Source: Pezicula radicicola (lineage: Eukaryota > Ascomycota > Leotiomycetes > Helotiales > Dermateaceae). Taken from it: a stretch of 64,000 nucleotides of DNA. The notes under the pieces are model-generated. The model searched no databases. It worked only from the letters and a program-made list of their open reading frames with translations, and was not told where the DNA came from. The stretch spans positions 930,001 to 994,000 of the forward strand of contig PDUO01000009.1 of NCBI GenBank assembly GCA_003008705.1, read 5' to 3'. A program made the position numbers and the translations under genes. This document shows positions 10,146 to 20,885 of the stretch, piece after piece (the stretch's first letter is position 1; each line of letters starts with the position of its first letter).

Positions 10146-12053
10146 ATGGACTTCAGAATGGAAACATTTGTTAAACAACACAAGACCTTTTTACTGGACA
10201 AGATTGCCTCTTACAAGCCTCCTGTCTCGCATAGTAAAGACGTCAGCAATGCTTCGAGTTCTGATATTACAATTGTCGCACGTGTCCGGCCACTCCTCGG
10301 GAATGAAATAGCAGATGGCTTGATTCCAACTGTGGTAGTCAGGGAACCTGGATTTGTTGATGTTCATGAACTAAGACAGAAGATAAATCATCAGCCAGCT
10401 TTGTTGGTAAGTCTTGCCTTCCTTTACGAGGTCCCAGAATAGTCGGTTACTAACCAATATTCAGTCCGCAAACTTCCATCTTGATACGTCTTATGGTCCA
10501 TCTGCAAGTTCAGAAGCTCTTTATGATGACTTGATGAAGCCATTGGTGCAATGGGCTTGGGCAGGTGGAGTTGGTACTTTGTTTGCTTATGGTCAAACTG
10601 GTTCAGGCAAGACTCACTCGATAAACGAGTTAGAGAGATTAGCAGCTACAGAACTTATGAGTGGAAGTCTTGAGGGGAAGCGCGAGGTTTATATTTCGGT
10701 CTGTGAACTTGTTGGCAATGCGGCCTTTGGTATGCGTTCGAAGCCCCTAAACCTATCTTTTATCAGCATGCTAACAGCATTTCTAGACCTGCTGAATGAT
10801 CACCGGTCAATCAACGTACTGGAAGACTCTTTCGGCGAAACCCAACTCGTTGGAGCACTGGAACAAAAACCTACCACGGCCGAGGAATTCCTCTCTTTGA
10901 TCGAGACCAGTATGACATTTAGAAAAACAGCTCCGACAGTCAAGAATGACACCTCGTCTAGATCCCATGCTGTGTGTCGCATAAGAATTGTTAACAAAGA
11001 TGTGGTCGGATTGCCAGATGGTTTACTATTTGTCGTCGACCTTGCAGGTAGTGAGATGGCCTCCGATATCAAAGATCACTCTGCCGAAAGAATGAAAGAA
11101 ACTCGAGAGATCAACGCATCGCTGTCAGTATTGAAAGACTGCATCCGTGGACGAGCACTAGCCAGTATGATGGAAGGAACAGTCTCTGCGAACAAAAAAG
11201 TCCACGTTCCATTCAGGAGTAGTGGCCTTACCAAGGTTCTGAAAAATCTATTTGATATAAATAGCGAGCGGGGAAGCAAAACGGCAGTGCTCGCTTGTGT
11301 CAAGCCTTCAGTTTCAGACGTGGTAGCGAGCCGAAACACCCTTCGATATGCTGAACTCTTACGAGTGCCAATACAGAAAACAAAACTCCTAAGGCACAAT
11401 ATATCAGCACCAAGAACATGGACAAACAAAGCTCTTCAAGAATGGATCAAGACCAATGTAAGTACTCCCATCTTGAATCAGAATCCAAATTGTTTTCTAA
11501 CTCTATTAAAAAGTCCGGAGAACCGCAAATCGACCCATCGATTCTTGCGCCAACTGAGAATGGTATCCAAATATGCAGGCTTCCCAAAGGGGAGTTTATT
11601 TCAAGATGTCAAAAGACACCCGGTGTAACAGTGGAGCATGCCCAAGCATTCTATGGCAAGCTCTGGCGTCTACATATCGATTCACAAACGGATACAGGCA
11701 CCAATACCCCAACAGAAGAGAACACTATACAAGAATCCAAACCCATTAACAATATCCCATTCAAAGAGAGACTAAATCCAGGAATGTACGTGCGTAGAAA
11801 ACACACCTGGTATGGTCAAAATGATTTGATCGTCATGATTTTATGTCCTGAACATGCGTTCGAGAATCCAGGGGAGCTTATAAAGGAGGACTCATCTAAG
11901 CGATACATTTGTGCTCAGATTTTGCCAGCTATTATGCATGGTGCTTATGATTTGCATCTTACGTCGCAGATGGTTGTTGCAGTGGAGGATATGGAGGCTG
12001 AGGTACTTATGGAGTATGATGTGGCTACGAGATACTTTTATATGACGTTGTGA
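10146..12053 (+). CDS. Kinesin motor protein, KIF24/kinesin-13-like, short
   Basis: Three exons (10146-10406, 10465-11457, 11514-12053) give 597 residues. Introns 10407..10464 (branch CTAAC) and 11458..11513 (branch CTAAC) are GT-AG. The motor starts at SDITIVARVRPLL, has P-loop GQTGSGKT in LFAYGQTGSGKTHS, switch I NDTSSRSHAVCRI and switch II VVDLAGSE, followed by ETREINASLSVLKDCIR and the neck-proximal NTLRYAELLR. It therefore keeps the ATP-hydrolysis residues. The roughly 200 residues after the motor lack an obvious coiled coil and end in a folded-looking region (MYVRRKHTWYGQNDLIVMILCP). An internal motor without coiled coil suggests a kinesin-13/KIF24-type microtubule depolymerase rather than a cargo walker; this is inference. 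Confidence 0.88.
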
Positions 12054-13242
12054 AAGGTTGGAAGGGTCAGTTGATGGTTTTATGAGGATTGGTGGATTTG
12101 ACATAGAAGGCTTGTTTCTTTTTGGCTGATGAACTATACTAATATAGATATAGATGTACTTCAGCACCTTAAAATTCTTGTGTTTAGACCTCAAATACTA
12201 GACTGAATAGGAGCAACTACAGGCGTAATACTGTGAGATTTGACTAGATATACACAAGTCATTGATGGGGCTTAGGGTCTGTCGCCTAAGTCGCTTAGCG
12301 ACACGCGAGGCTCCCTTTAACAACCGAACCTCATTATGTTTCTATACAGCTAGTCTACATCAGTATTTAGAAAGTACAACAGCTCTATTTCATATGCATC
12401 TTATAATAACTTCTCAATCTATATGAGCGCCACTAATGTAGTTGTAGAAACTAAATCAATGTATCCTTTTGTCAAAACTACAAAAGCATAAGGGTACTAG
12501 TGCCTAAATAATGTGTATCCTAGACATTTACCTCCTAAAGTTAAGTATTGATAATAGGAACACTTAACGCCATGCCTTTAAAAGCACTCAATTGTTACAA
12601 CATGAACACACGAAACCTTGGGTTTTGAACTTAGTCAAGTAAGTGCCAAGAAGTAGCCGCTCAGGCTCGCCCCTGAATTAAGCGAGCGACCACTATTGAA
12701 GAACAGTCCTGACGTTTTCACTTCTTCACCAACCAACAAACAAACATCAGCTTTGGCACTAACAGGACTGATATCAAACTATCAATCTTATTCACTTCCG
12801 TATTATCCATTCCAATTACACTCAACAATTCCAGCCATTCTGACATGTCAATTCACACAAAGGGCATTCTTTGCCATAGGTTCAGGGATCCGTTATCTTC
12901 TGCGGGATGACTTCAGCCAAGCAAAACAAATCAGCAGATCATCTTGGCGAACGCGCCTCGACCTAAGTCCTTCATAAACGACAGATAACTACTTTTTCTT
13001 TCTCATTAACCATTATTACAACAGGGACTCCTTGCTCTTCTTCCTTACAAAAAAGGCCATATATTTCAAAAATTATCACGATCACGAAACGCCCCCTCCA
13101 ACAAGGAAAACCCTAACTTTCGAAAAGTAGCAAGGATCTAGGATATATCGAGAACGCATTATACCCCAGGTCCTCCCCACGATCTCGGCGAGGTTTCAGC
13201 CTTGTTTAAAGAGGAGAGAGTTCGTTAGTCGTAAGCAGGGAA
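12054..13242. other. Intergenic region, about 1.2 kb, AT-rich
   Basis: No gene is seen. It carries an imperfect palindrome at 12281..12302. A long 5' UTR for the next gene is likely. Confidence 0.45.
12281..12302. repeat. Inverted repeat with 9-bp arms
   Basis: GTCGC-C-TAAG, a 3-nt loop, then CTTA-GCGAC. The arms pair perfectly except for one unpaired C. The function is unknown. Confidence 0.55.
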
Positions 13243-14511
13243 ATGGAAGACTTCATCGAACTTGGAATTGAGGGGATTGACAAAGTAGTTGACAAACATT
13301 TCCATCGAGTACCCGACGCAGTATTACACAAAGCAACATATCATCCACGACAAGCCAAGAAACTAGATCCCCGAAACCTTAGTCGTCGACATCGCAATCG
13401 TAGTAGGCGTAGAGGATCAACTTCTTCAACGCCTTCTTCTTCTGATACTGAGGAGAGCCTCACGAAACAAAGATCTGCGTCTACTACGAAGGGAAATCTG
13501 GGAAATATGGATGTCGATGATATGTATACGTATACGCCAGAGACTTCTGTGCCTGGAGATCCATACAGTCATGAACCGCCCCGCACGAGACCTCAATACC
13601 AGCCACCACTTGAAAAACCTTATACAGAGCGTACATACTATTCACAATCGCCGCCACCTATAGCCGCTTATGTTCGGGATGGAAGAATGGCGAGGAGTGA
13701 GAAGGAAAATGCACGAAGGTTTGAGGATGATTATTATTCTGATGCACTTCCGTCGCAAAGTCGCCAGAAAGCTGTTACGAGGAGAAGTCATTCCATGTCG
13801 AACCATAGGCTGCAGGATAGCTACTTGTCAGAGCGGAGGTTGAAGGAGAGGCGAGGAAGGAGGGATTATAGTGATGAAAGTGAAAGCGAGAGTGATGATT
13901 GGGATAGAGGTGGCGGAGGAGGAGGAAATGGTGGAGGTGGAGGTGGCGGTGGTGGCGGCGGCGGCGGTGGTCGCAAAGGAGGAAGTGGAGGTGGTCGAAG
14001 TGAAGGAGGGAAAGGTGAAGGGGGCATCGAAGAAAAGCTAAGGGAAGTATTTACGGGAAGTAATATCGGCCTGGGCGCAGGAGTTGCAGGAGCTGTGATC
14101 GGTGGCTTGGTAGTACAAAAAGCACAGGTCGCCGCCGGTGCAGACAAGATGAACTCTTCAAAAAGAAGAGAAAAGGGGAACACACTATTGACGGTTTTGG
14201 GAGCTACTGCTGCCGGCCTAGCGGCAAATGCTTTCGTGGATAGGTGGGAGGATAATAAGCGGAGAATCCGCAAAAATGATGAGGAATGGGAGGCGAAGTT
14301 TGGTAGTGGTGCGAGCGGAAAAGGAGAAGATAAGGGAAGAGGAAAGCATGATAGTAACTCGAGGAGTTCAAGAAGCGACCGAGGGGACCGAGACCGAGGT
14401 CGAGACCGAGAGCGATATAGAAGTGATTATGGTAGCTACAGGAACGACTCGGAATATTTGGGAGAGCGACATGGAAAAGGTTATAAGGCTTACGACGATT
14501 ATTACGAGTAA
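13243..14511 (+). CDS. Poly-glycine, glycine-zipper hypothetical protein
   Basis: Single exon, 422 residues. The N-terminus (MEDFIELGIEGIDKVVDKHFHRVP) is followed by a long basic, Ser/Pro/Tyr-rich disordered region. A glycine tract lies near residues 223-259 (GGT/GGC/GGA codons at about 13909-14010). Two short hydrophobic segments rich in Gly/Ala then appear, GLGAGVAGAVIGGLVV and TLLTVLGATAAGLAANAF, resembling glycine-zipper membrane-associating helices. The tail is strongly charged with RGD/RDR repeats and ends DDYYE. Similar low-complexity proteins are common in ascomycetes, but no function is assigned. Membrane association is inference. Confidence 0.75.
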   Translation: MEDFIELGIEGIDKVVDKHFHRVPDAVLHKATYHPRQAKKLDPRNLSRRHRNRSRRRGSTSSTPSSSDTEESLTKQRSASTTKGNLGNMDVDDMYTYTPETSVPGDPYSHEPPRTRPQYQPPLEKPYTERTYYSQSPPPIAAYVRDGRMARSEKENARRFEDDYYSDALPSQSRQKAVTRRSHSMSNHRLQDSYLSERRLKERRGRRDYSDESESESDDWDRGGGGGGNGGGGGGGGGGGGGGRKGGSGGGRSEGGKGEGGIEEKLREVFTGSNIGLGAGVAGAVIGGLVVQKAQVAAGADKMNSSKRREKGNTLLTVLGATAAGLAANAFVDRWEDNKRRIRKNDEEWEAKFGSGASGKGEDKGRGKHDSNSRSSRSDRGDRDRGRDRERYRSDYGSYRNDSEYLGERHGKGYKAYDDYYE

Positions 14512-14992
14512 TAAGGATAGGTTCTTGTAGAAGGATAACAATGATACCCAGCACTGGATTTTTCCCTTATAAGCTATGCTATCTATGCTCCTTCACTTTT
14601 CCAAAGTAATGTTGTACTACGCCGAGACGAGTTCATAAACCTCTTGATTTTGGGAATTCTTTAAGCGAGTTATTCATATCGAGTAAGCTACTCAAGTCAA
14701 GTTAATTACCTACAATAAGCGGCTTGCAATTGTACTATTGCATCACTACTATGTGAAGTTAATGTGAGTGGTATCAGGCAGGTAAAGTACTCAAAGCCCC
14801 GTCACGAAGATATCGACCAAGCGAAACAAATCCTATCACTTGTTCAACGCCCTTAAACTGATATGGGTTAGAGTTTATAGACCACCTCTAAAGCCATTAT
14901 AAGACCTAGAATCGAAGATTGAGGGAAAAGCAATACAATTTCTCTTGGGTTACTGGGTTTCTGTGTGTGATTTGTAACGATGTTGAATTAAA
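14512..14992. other. Intergenic region with degenerate repeat
   Basis: It lies between two convergent genes. Positions 14661-14712 hold AAGCGAGTTATTC...GAGTAAGCTACTCAAGTCAAG, a degenerate copy of the repeat family best seen at 39113..39166. The rest is featureless. Confidence 0.45.
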
Positions 14993-16264
14993 CTAGAAAC
15001 TATACTCAGGGAAAGATTTGTTCTCAGTAGCAGGCGCAGTTGAAAACTTCCCAATCAAAGAAACCAAACCACTCCATGAAACAAACCCTAATATACCATT
15101 CAAGATACTAATACCAAGCCTTGTCTGAGGATTCATCAATGCAGGAGCACCAGGAGGAAGACTTTGAGCTTTATCCACATATACCTTCAACTTCTCCTCA
15201 TAAGTCACCAGTGCTTGCTTCAAGTTCTCTGGATTGTTGGCAACTTCACCAGCAAGTATATAGGCTCCTATTACAGCCATGCTAGTGCCCTGTCCTGAGA
15301 TTGGAGAGGGACAATAGGCTGCGTCTCCGAGTACGACGACTCTTCCTTTCGAAGAGTACCAGTGCTTCATCTTTACTTGGGCAATCTCTTGCATGTAGAA
15401 GTCATCGCAGTTTTTCAAACCTAGTATCATTAGCCACATAACGAACACAAAATTGAGGAAATGGTAGCTCGATTGCTTACCTTCCAAGATACGCTCCGAT
15501 ACCCAACCTGCACCAACAAAAAGGTCATACATCATCTTTTTCTGCTCTTCCACACCCAACTTCTCATACCCTGCAACCTTCGGATTTATAATCGAGAGAT
15601 AAGCCCTAGTCAAACCAGTAGGTTGATCCGGTCTCATAAGAATACAACGACCACCAGTTGCGTTAAACCACTCACACCAATTTCCATCCTTCTCAAGAAA
15701 TGGAACAGAAAAGTATGCGCTATACTGACCCAAAGACTTAATGGGTTCTTTATCATCAGGAAAAACCAAACCTCGAATCTTCGACCTCATTCCATCAGCC
15801 GCGATAACAAGATCATACTCTTGTTCTTTCCCACTAGCAAGTGTAACCTTGACACCATCCTCCCTCTCCTCAACAGCAATCACATAATCTCCAAACACAT
15901 ATTCCGAAGTCTCCTTACTAGCATCATAAAAGATATTAGCCAGGTCACCTCGTTGAATCTCAACTTCAGCCGTAAAACTTAATCCATCAGCTCGGGCAGG
16001 AAACTCGGCAATTCGTCGTCCATTTGTATCTACAAATGCGAGACCCGCTTCCTTGACCGTCCTAGATCGAATCGTTTCATCGAGTCCCATCCGTTTGACT
16101 ACTTCGAGTCCTGCACCTCGGATATCTATCTGTTGTCCACCTATACGGAAGTCTGATGCTCGTTCGAGTACCGTACATTGGATACCTGCTTTTGCAAGCC
16201 AGAAAGCTACTACAGGACCTGCGATACCGGCGCCTGATATCAAGACTCTGAGTGGTGGTGACAT
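14993..16264 (-). CDS. FAD-dependent monooxygenase (TetX/salicylate-hydroxylase-like)
   Basis: Two exons, 16264-15481 and 15420-14993, give 403 residues. The frame also stays open through the 60-nt intron, which would give 423. The Rossmann FAD fingerprint is GAGIAG (residues 11-16) with VLERA after it, the DG motif is VIAADGMRSKIR, and the second FAD motif is VVVLGDAAYCPSPISGQGTS. These are the three signatures of class A flavoprotein monooxygenases using NAD(P)H and O2. A weakly hydrophobic stretch near the C-terminus (ILNGILGFVSWSGLVSLI) may be a membrane-facing helix. The substrate cannot be read from sequence. No tailoring genes are adjacent, so a biosynthetic cluster is not indicated. 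Confidence 0.92.
   Translation of the reverse strand: MSPPLRVLISGAGIAGPVVAFWLAKAGIQCTVLERASDFRIGGQQIDIRGAGLEVVKRMGLDETIRSRTVKEAGLAFVDTNGRRIAEFPARADGLSFTAEVEIQRGDLANIFYDASKETSEYVFGDYVIAVEEREDGVKVTLASGKEQEYDLVIAADGMRSKIRGLVFPDDKEPIKSLGQYSAYFSVPFLEKDGNWCEWFNATGGRCILMRPDQPTGLTRAYLSIINPKVAGYEKLGVEEQKKMMYDLFVGAGWVSERILEGKQSSYHFLNFVFVMWLMILGLKNCDDFYMQEIAQVKMKHWYSSKGRVVVLGDAAYCPSPISGQGTSMAVIGAYILAGEVANNPENLKQALVTYEEKLKVYVDKAQSLPPGAPALMNPQTRLGISILNGILGFVSWSGLVSLIGKFSTAPATENKSFPEYSF
15421..15480 (-). other. 60-nt in-frame intron in the monooxygenase gene
   Basis: Donor GTAAGC, branch GCTAATG and acceptor ACTAG sit on the minus strand. Removal joins SERILEG to LKNCDDFYMQEIAQ and deletes an inserted hydrophobic segment (FLNFVFVMWLMI) that does not fit the family fold. 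The length is 3n with no stop codon, so an uninterrupted-ORF call would wrongly include it. Confidence 0.88.
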
Positions 16265-18304
16265 TGTGAAAGAGTCCTAACAATTGACCTTGTGGTTTTG
16301 ATGAGAGAGATAAGTTGGTTGCTGGAATGTAATGAGCTTGTAAAGCGGTAATTTTAGACAGATAACAGTTTCTTTTTAAGGTCGAGTTTGGAAGCACAAG
16401 AAACCTATTACTTATTAGATTAGCAATCGTACGATTGTATCACAAACAACAAGCATTCTTGCTGAAAGTTGCATGGTGCACCACTCACAATTTGAATGTC
16501 CGAAGAGCGAAATCGCACAGATTATTCTTTGGATACAAAAACTTGGAACTGTTATTTCCGAAGTCCGAACTGTTTGTTTATTTTTGTGACTGATCATCTT
16601 AATTTTAATTTTCGTTTTTGAACGACGTTATATACAAACGGGAATATGCAGACAAAGTTGTTGCCTTTTGTCCGAATAAGACGGAGTAATGCATGTGTAA
16701 ATGATGACGTACGCAAGTAGAAGACTTCAAAGTCCTCGCTTAATTTATTTCAGGGGCTCGGACTCCCCTTTTGATTTTTTCTCGCTTGTGGTGTAACTAT
16801 GCGATACTATTATGATTATTTACTTAGCATCTAGGGAGACACCCGTTTGGAATAAAAGGTGTTCAACATAAGTTCAAATAGAGAAATTCTGCAGATATGA
16901 TACAGTGCTAAATTATGTTCGCTCTTGAAATCATATGAAGATCTAAAGAAAGTAGAAAATACCTGCCTATTCCCTTGTCTTTAATCTTAGTCAAAAGAAC
17001 AGCTGCAACTTTCCGTGACAACGCTTGTAACAACTAAATTCTCTGCATAAAACACGCCATGCTATATTCCTAACTCCGAAGCCCGTCTACAACATGTCTA
17101 CCCGATATCCCCGACTCCGAAGTCCATCTCTAACAATTCAAACCCGATGTCGGCATCAATTCTGTCTGGGGTAGCAACTCCTTGGATAACTCCTCTCCTG
17201 CTCATCAACTCTCCTGAACCGGCGCCGATGTGAGGGGCATTGAAAAGTATTAAAATATTAACATAATACTACTTGTAAGAGCATCGACCAGTCTTTGATT
17301 ATACTTTTCCGAGGAGGATAGAAAATATACACACTTATTCTGCTTCTCCTGCTTTTAAATCACATTCCTCAAATATAGTACGATATAATTATGCTTAAAT
17401 TTATGCCTGTCTATCTGACCCCACTACACCTTAGTGGACATTTATCAAGAGTTCAAAACAGCATGACTTTTACAAATAGTTGGTTCTTGGTTGAACATTC
17501 TAGACAAAGATTACAGCAGCAGTATAATTAGACTTGCCATAAACGCAGAAAGGGAAGTATTTCTACTTTTAGCGAGAGTAACAACTTGAGCCCCTTGCCC
17601 TTTTATAATTCGCGCTGTACGAGTTTTGGGCTAATTTTGGTATTGCACTGACACTCGAGATCCTCGATTAACTGTAGGACGATAGATTATTATTTTACAC
17701 GTTGCTCCGCATGTGTTATTGTCAAAGATCAGCGAACTTTATCCGTGTGACCTCCTCTTACGAGCGACGGGATAACAAGATTTGATCTCACCTGACAACT
17801 CTCTCCTCATACCTACCTATATGCTTTTCTCACACGAAGTCATTACTCTCCACGCCTATGCCTCTCAATTCAACATGCTATAACTTCCTACAAGCCGCTT
17901 AATTCCCAAATCTGCCTTCCCACCATTTCATCGCCCATCCCCAGCGCCCAGAAAACCATCCCTTCACTGATTCATACTGACCCAATACCAAGTCCCCTAA
18001 AACCCGCCACCCACTCATTCTCTGTTTCTTCGTAGCACATCTACGCAAACAGCGGCATAAACCCACCCTAAAAAGTAACGTCTCCCTCCGCCAAAAAAAA
18101 GGCTAAGTGACCAAAGTGACCAGTCCAAAAAAAAAGTGACAAAAACTGACTCGCTTGCGACACCCAAGACACAAGTACCTTCGCATGCTTCGTATCCCGC
18201 CTCTACTCCACAACAAACTCCACCACTAACTCTCCACTAACCACAGACCAGGTACCAAACAGGGTGAACACACCAATCCCCATCTCACATACCAACTTCA
18301 TCAT

Positions 18305-18311
18305 TGAGTCA
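18305..18311 (+). promoter_or_regulatory. TGAGTCA bZIP (Gcn4/AP-1-type) site
   Basis: An exact TGAGTCA heptamer, the palindromic core for Gcn4/CpcA-type bZIP factors. It sits in a region rich in GAGTC words. The distance to any gene start is large, so its function is uncertain. Confidence 0.25.
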
Positions 18312-18546
18312 TTCCAAAATACAGACTTGCAACAAAACTCCAACAAATCTGCTGAATCCCCACAACAAATATCATAATTCAGAAATCGAGTCAGCAACTG
18401 ATGAAAGTCGCGTGGATTTACCGTGAATTTTACAAGGATCATGAGAGTCACTTGTGACCCAGTCGTACCAACTACTGCTTTTTGGTGTCTAAGTACCAAG
18501 TACTGAGTCGAGATGCTAAGCGAGACTTGAGGTGTCGAGTCAAGGC

Positions 18547-18553
18547 TGACTCA
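18547..18553 (+). promoter_or_regulatory. TGACTCA bZIP (Gcn4/AP-1-type) site
   Basis: An exact TGACTCA heptamer, 242 bp from the TGAGTCA site, with further half-sites (GAGTCA, TGACTC) nearby. Confidence 0.25.
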
Positions 18554-19263
18554 ATTTTGGGGAGTGATGATCGACGAACGACCGAGTCATTCAGATCCGA
18601 TGTGCAACAAAGATTTTTGGGGATGTGGACCCCGTGTTTCTGGAGATGATAAAGGTGAAGTTTCTTTTACTGGAATGTGACTATGTCTAAAGAATTTATG
18701 TTGGATAATACATGTGGAGATTACGCAGTGAAGCTATGTTGGGATGAGTTCATGAGCCGCTTGAGTTCACGAATCCCTTGCCAAATCGTTCTGAATTACT
18801 CGAGCTAAGTGAATTACTTAAGTCAAATAAGCTATCTACTCAAATCAAGTGAGTTAGGTAGTTGCTTTGCCTAAATTCATGAATTCGGGACTGGATTTAT
18901 GAATTTATGGATTAAGCGACTCATGAGGCTTATGAGGCTCACCGGCGCAGAGCACGTGGATTTTGATTTGGGTGTTGAGGGCACCAGGAAAAGACCTCCG
19001 ATTAGTTCCTGCACTGTATTTCCTCACTTCACTATGAGTTACTCTAACCGTGGAGTGGTTGTGAAGGGTAACCATCACTAGGAGAGCAGGTACCGGTAGG
19101 TCAGTGCTGCTGTTACACCCACCGGCTACAGATCTTCAAGCAGGCACTTTAGTGTAGCGAGAAGTACTAACCATATAAGTTGGTGTTATCGCCAGGTACC
19201 CTTCGACAGTAATATCGATCCTAGGTAAAATGATCATACGCATATTCTCATTTCAACATAGCA

Positions 19264-20342
19264 TCAGATCCGTCTAACAACACGAAAAGGGCACCGCTCA
19301 ACCGACCACTCCTCTCCACGCTTCAACCTCTGCAGATTAACCTCATACCTCCTTAGACCTCTCACCATAAACAATGGTTCTAATAATCTCTTCTCCTGGG
19401 TAGCATCAAAGCGGGAAGTCTGCTTTGGCCAAGAAATTCTGACCTCTAGATTTTGGAGTGACTTCATACTATCAATTATGCGCCAGATTCTCTCCCACCT
19501 CGGCCAATCGTTTGAAGCTGTGCTTTCTGAAAATTGGAGAGACTGGTTGAAGCGGAAGTCAAGTTGGAGGGATTGGATGGAGTCGAGCCGTTGAGGGAGG
19601 ATGCACGTGGAGAATTCGACTAGAGTTTCCATACTATCGAAAGAGAAGGTGTTTGACGCGTAGAGGACTTGAACGGCGTCAATGTATCTACGAGCACATG
19701 TCAGTATCAATAATTAGATACTAGGGCATAGTACTGAAGAGGTTATTGCCTAGCTTACACTTTCCGACAAGTCTGCAAAAGCTGGATTATGTCTCTATAG
19801 CCATGAGCCGACACTGCTGACTTCACAAAGAGCCCAGTAGGTAACTTGTAACCTCGGCATTGTGCCTCCCTACACGCATTGGGCTCCCCATCAGATTTAC
19901 ATGCTGTATGGCAAAGGATACATTGATGCCCGTCGCGTCTCCGGATTACATGCACCAGCCTGTCACCAATAGCTTGCTCGTATATCAACAGGCGAAGCTC
20001 CCTTGGCAGCCTAAGTAGCAAGGACTGGGTTTGCTCGTCTACCCATGGAGATGGTGATGAAGACGAATTCGACGATGCGCTTTCAAATGAAGTCGGCGTG
20101 AGACATCGTTTTCTTCGAGGGAGTCGCGGACATGGAGGTAGAGGTGCTTGGTAACTGATACTCCTCGAAACTGGAGGGACATAACGAGGGGGATGTCGGC
20201 GGGGTCTGTAAGGGATGGGAGCATAATCTTCATCTCTATGCTTTCGAGAGCTGCCTAGATGATCTAGAGCTTTAGATAATATAAGGCCAGTGAGGGAGTG
20301 TCGAGTAGGCTCTCGTGTTCGCGTAACCTGTGCATCTCGCAT
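19264..20342 (-). CDS. 2EXR-domain protein, F-box-like
   Basis: Two exons, 20342-19759 and 19687-19264, give 335 residues. The intron 19688..19758 has donor GTAAGC and acceptor GTAG and joins LLQTCRK to VYIDAVQVLYASNTFSF. A basic, Pro-rich N-terminus precedes the 2EXR/DUF7730-type module: LLRLPRELRLLIYEQAI, then LLQTCRKVYIDAVQVLYASNTF, then LDSIQSLQLDF. This family is greatly expanded in Pezizomycotina and is F-box-like, but biochemical roles are mostly unknown. The gene is divergent from the alpha/beta hydrolase at 20886. Confidence 0.85.
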
Positions 20343-20885
20343 CGTGAGCTACTGGTGTTAGTGTAGCGTGGGGTTGTTGCTTGTAAGTCTTGGCAGCAGT
20401 GGTGGCGGGCGGGGTGAAGGGATAGTGAAAGTGAAACTTTTGGAAGAAATAGTTGTTACTTGCTCTAGTCAGCTTGTGCAGTCAGTGTACTGAATGCGTG
20501 TATCTGGAATCCAGGTGGGTGCGTCCATCAAAGTACCGTCTGGGGTCGTCGTCTGAACATGGTTTGGTGTCAACCTAAATTCAACTTCCTCCATAGGTAC
20601 TTATCAAGGTCCTTGAATATGAAAAGCCTTGAGCCTTGGTCGTGTCAGATATTAGTCCCTTTTCACCAATCTGCTATCAGACCCATCAAATATTCGTGAA
20701 TCCGCATCTTACAGTCATGGGATAGGTAAGCACTTGTCAGAACTAACTTCTGACATCTGGTTATCTCGAGTGCAGGACAACTCATGCCTCTATAACAAAG
20801 AGTAGCCTTCTTCCTTTATCTGTTTCCATATTGTCGAAGCCAGGCATAACTTTTGTATCTCTCCTCCACCTTCTGTCTGCCCAGT
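20343..20885. promoter_or_regulatory. Divergent promoter, 2EXR gene / hydrolase gene
   Basis: These 543 bp between two head-to-head genes contain both 5' flanks. CT-rich stretches precede the hydrolase start. I see no clear TATA box. Confidence 0.45.

Larger units (their letters stand above)
16265..19263. other. 3-kb gene-poor, AT-rich region
   Basis: No convincing gene is seen. Small frames (16415..16597 minus, 18203..18499 minus, 18899..19081 plus) have no recognisable domain. An imperfect duplication around 17070-17150 repeats the word CTCCGAAG. A-rich runs with AGTGAC words lie at 18093-18145. Positions 18791-18864 hold a degenerate copy of the AAGTGAGTTACTTAAATCAAG-type repeat. Two TGASTCA sites are listed separately. 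Confidence 0.5.

Noticed and set aside
13866..14273. Poly-proline minus frame
   Set aside because: It is the shadow of the poly-glycine tract of the gene on the plus strand.
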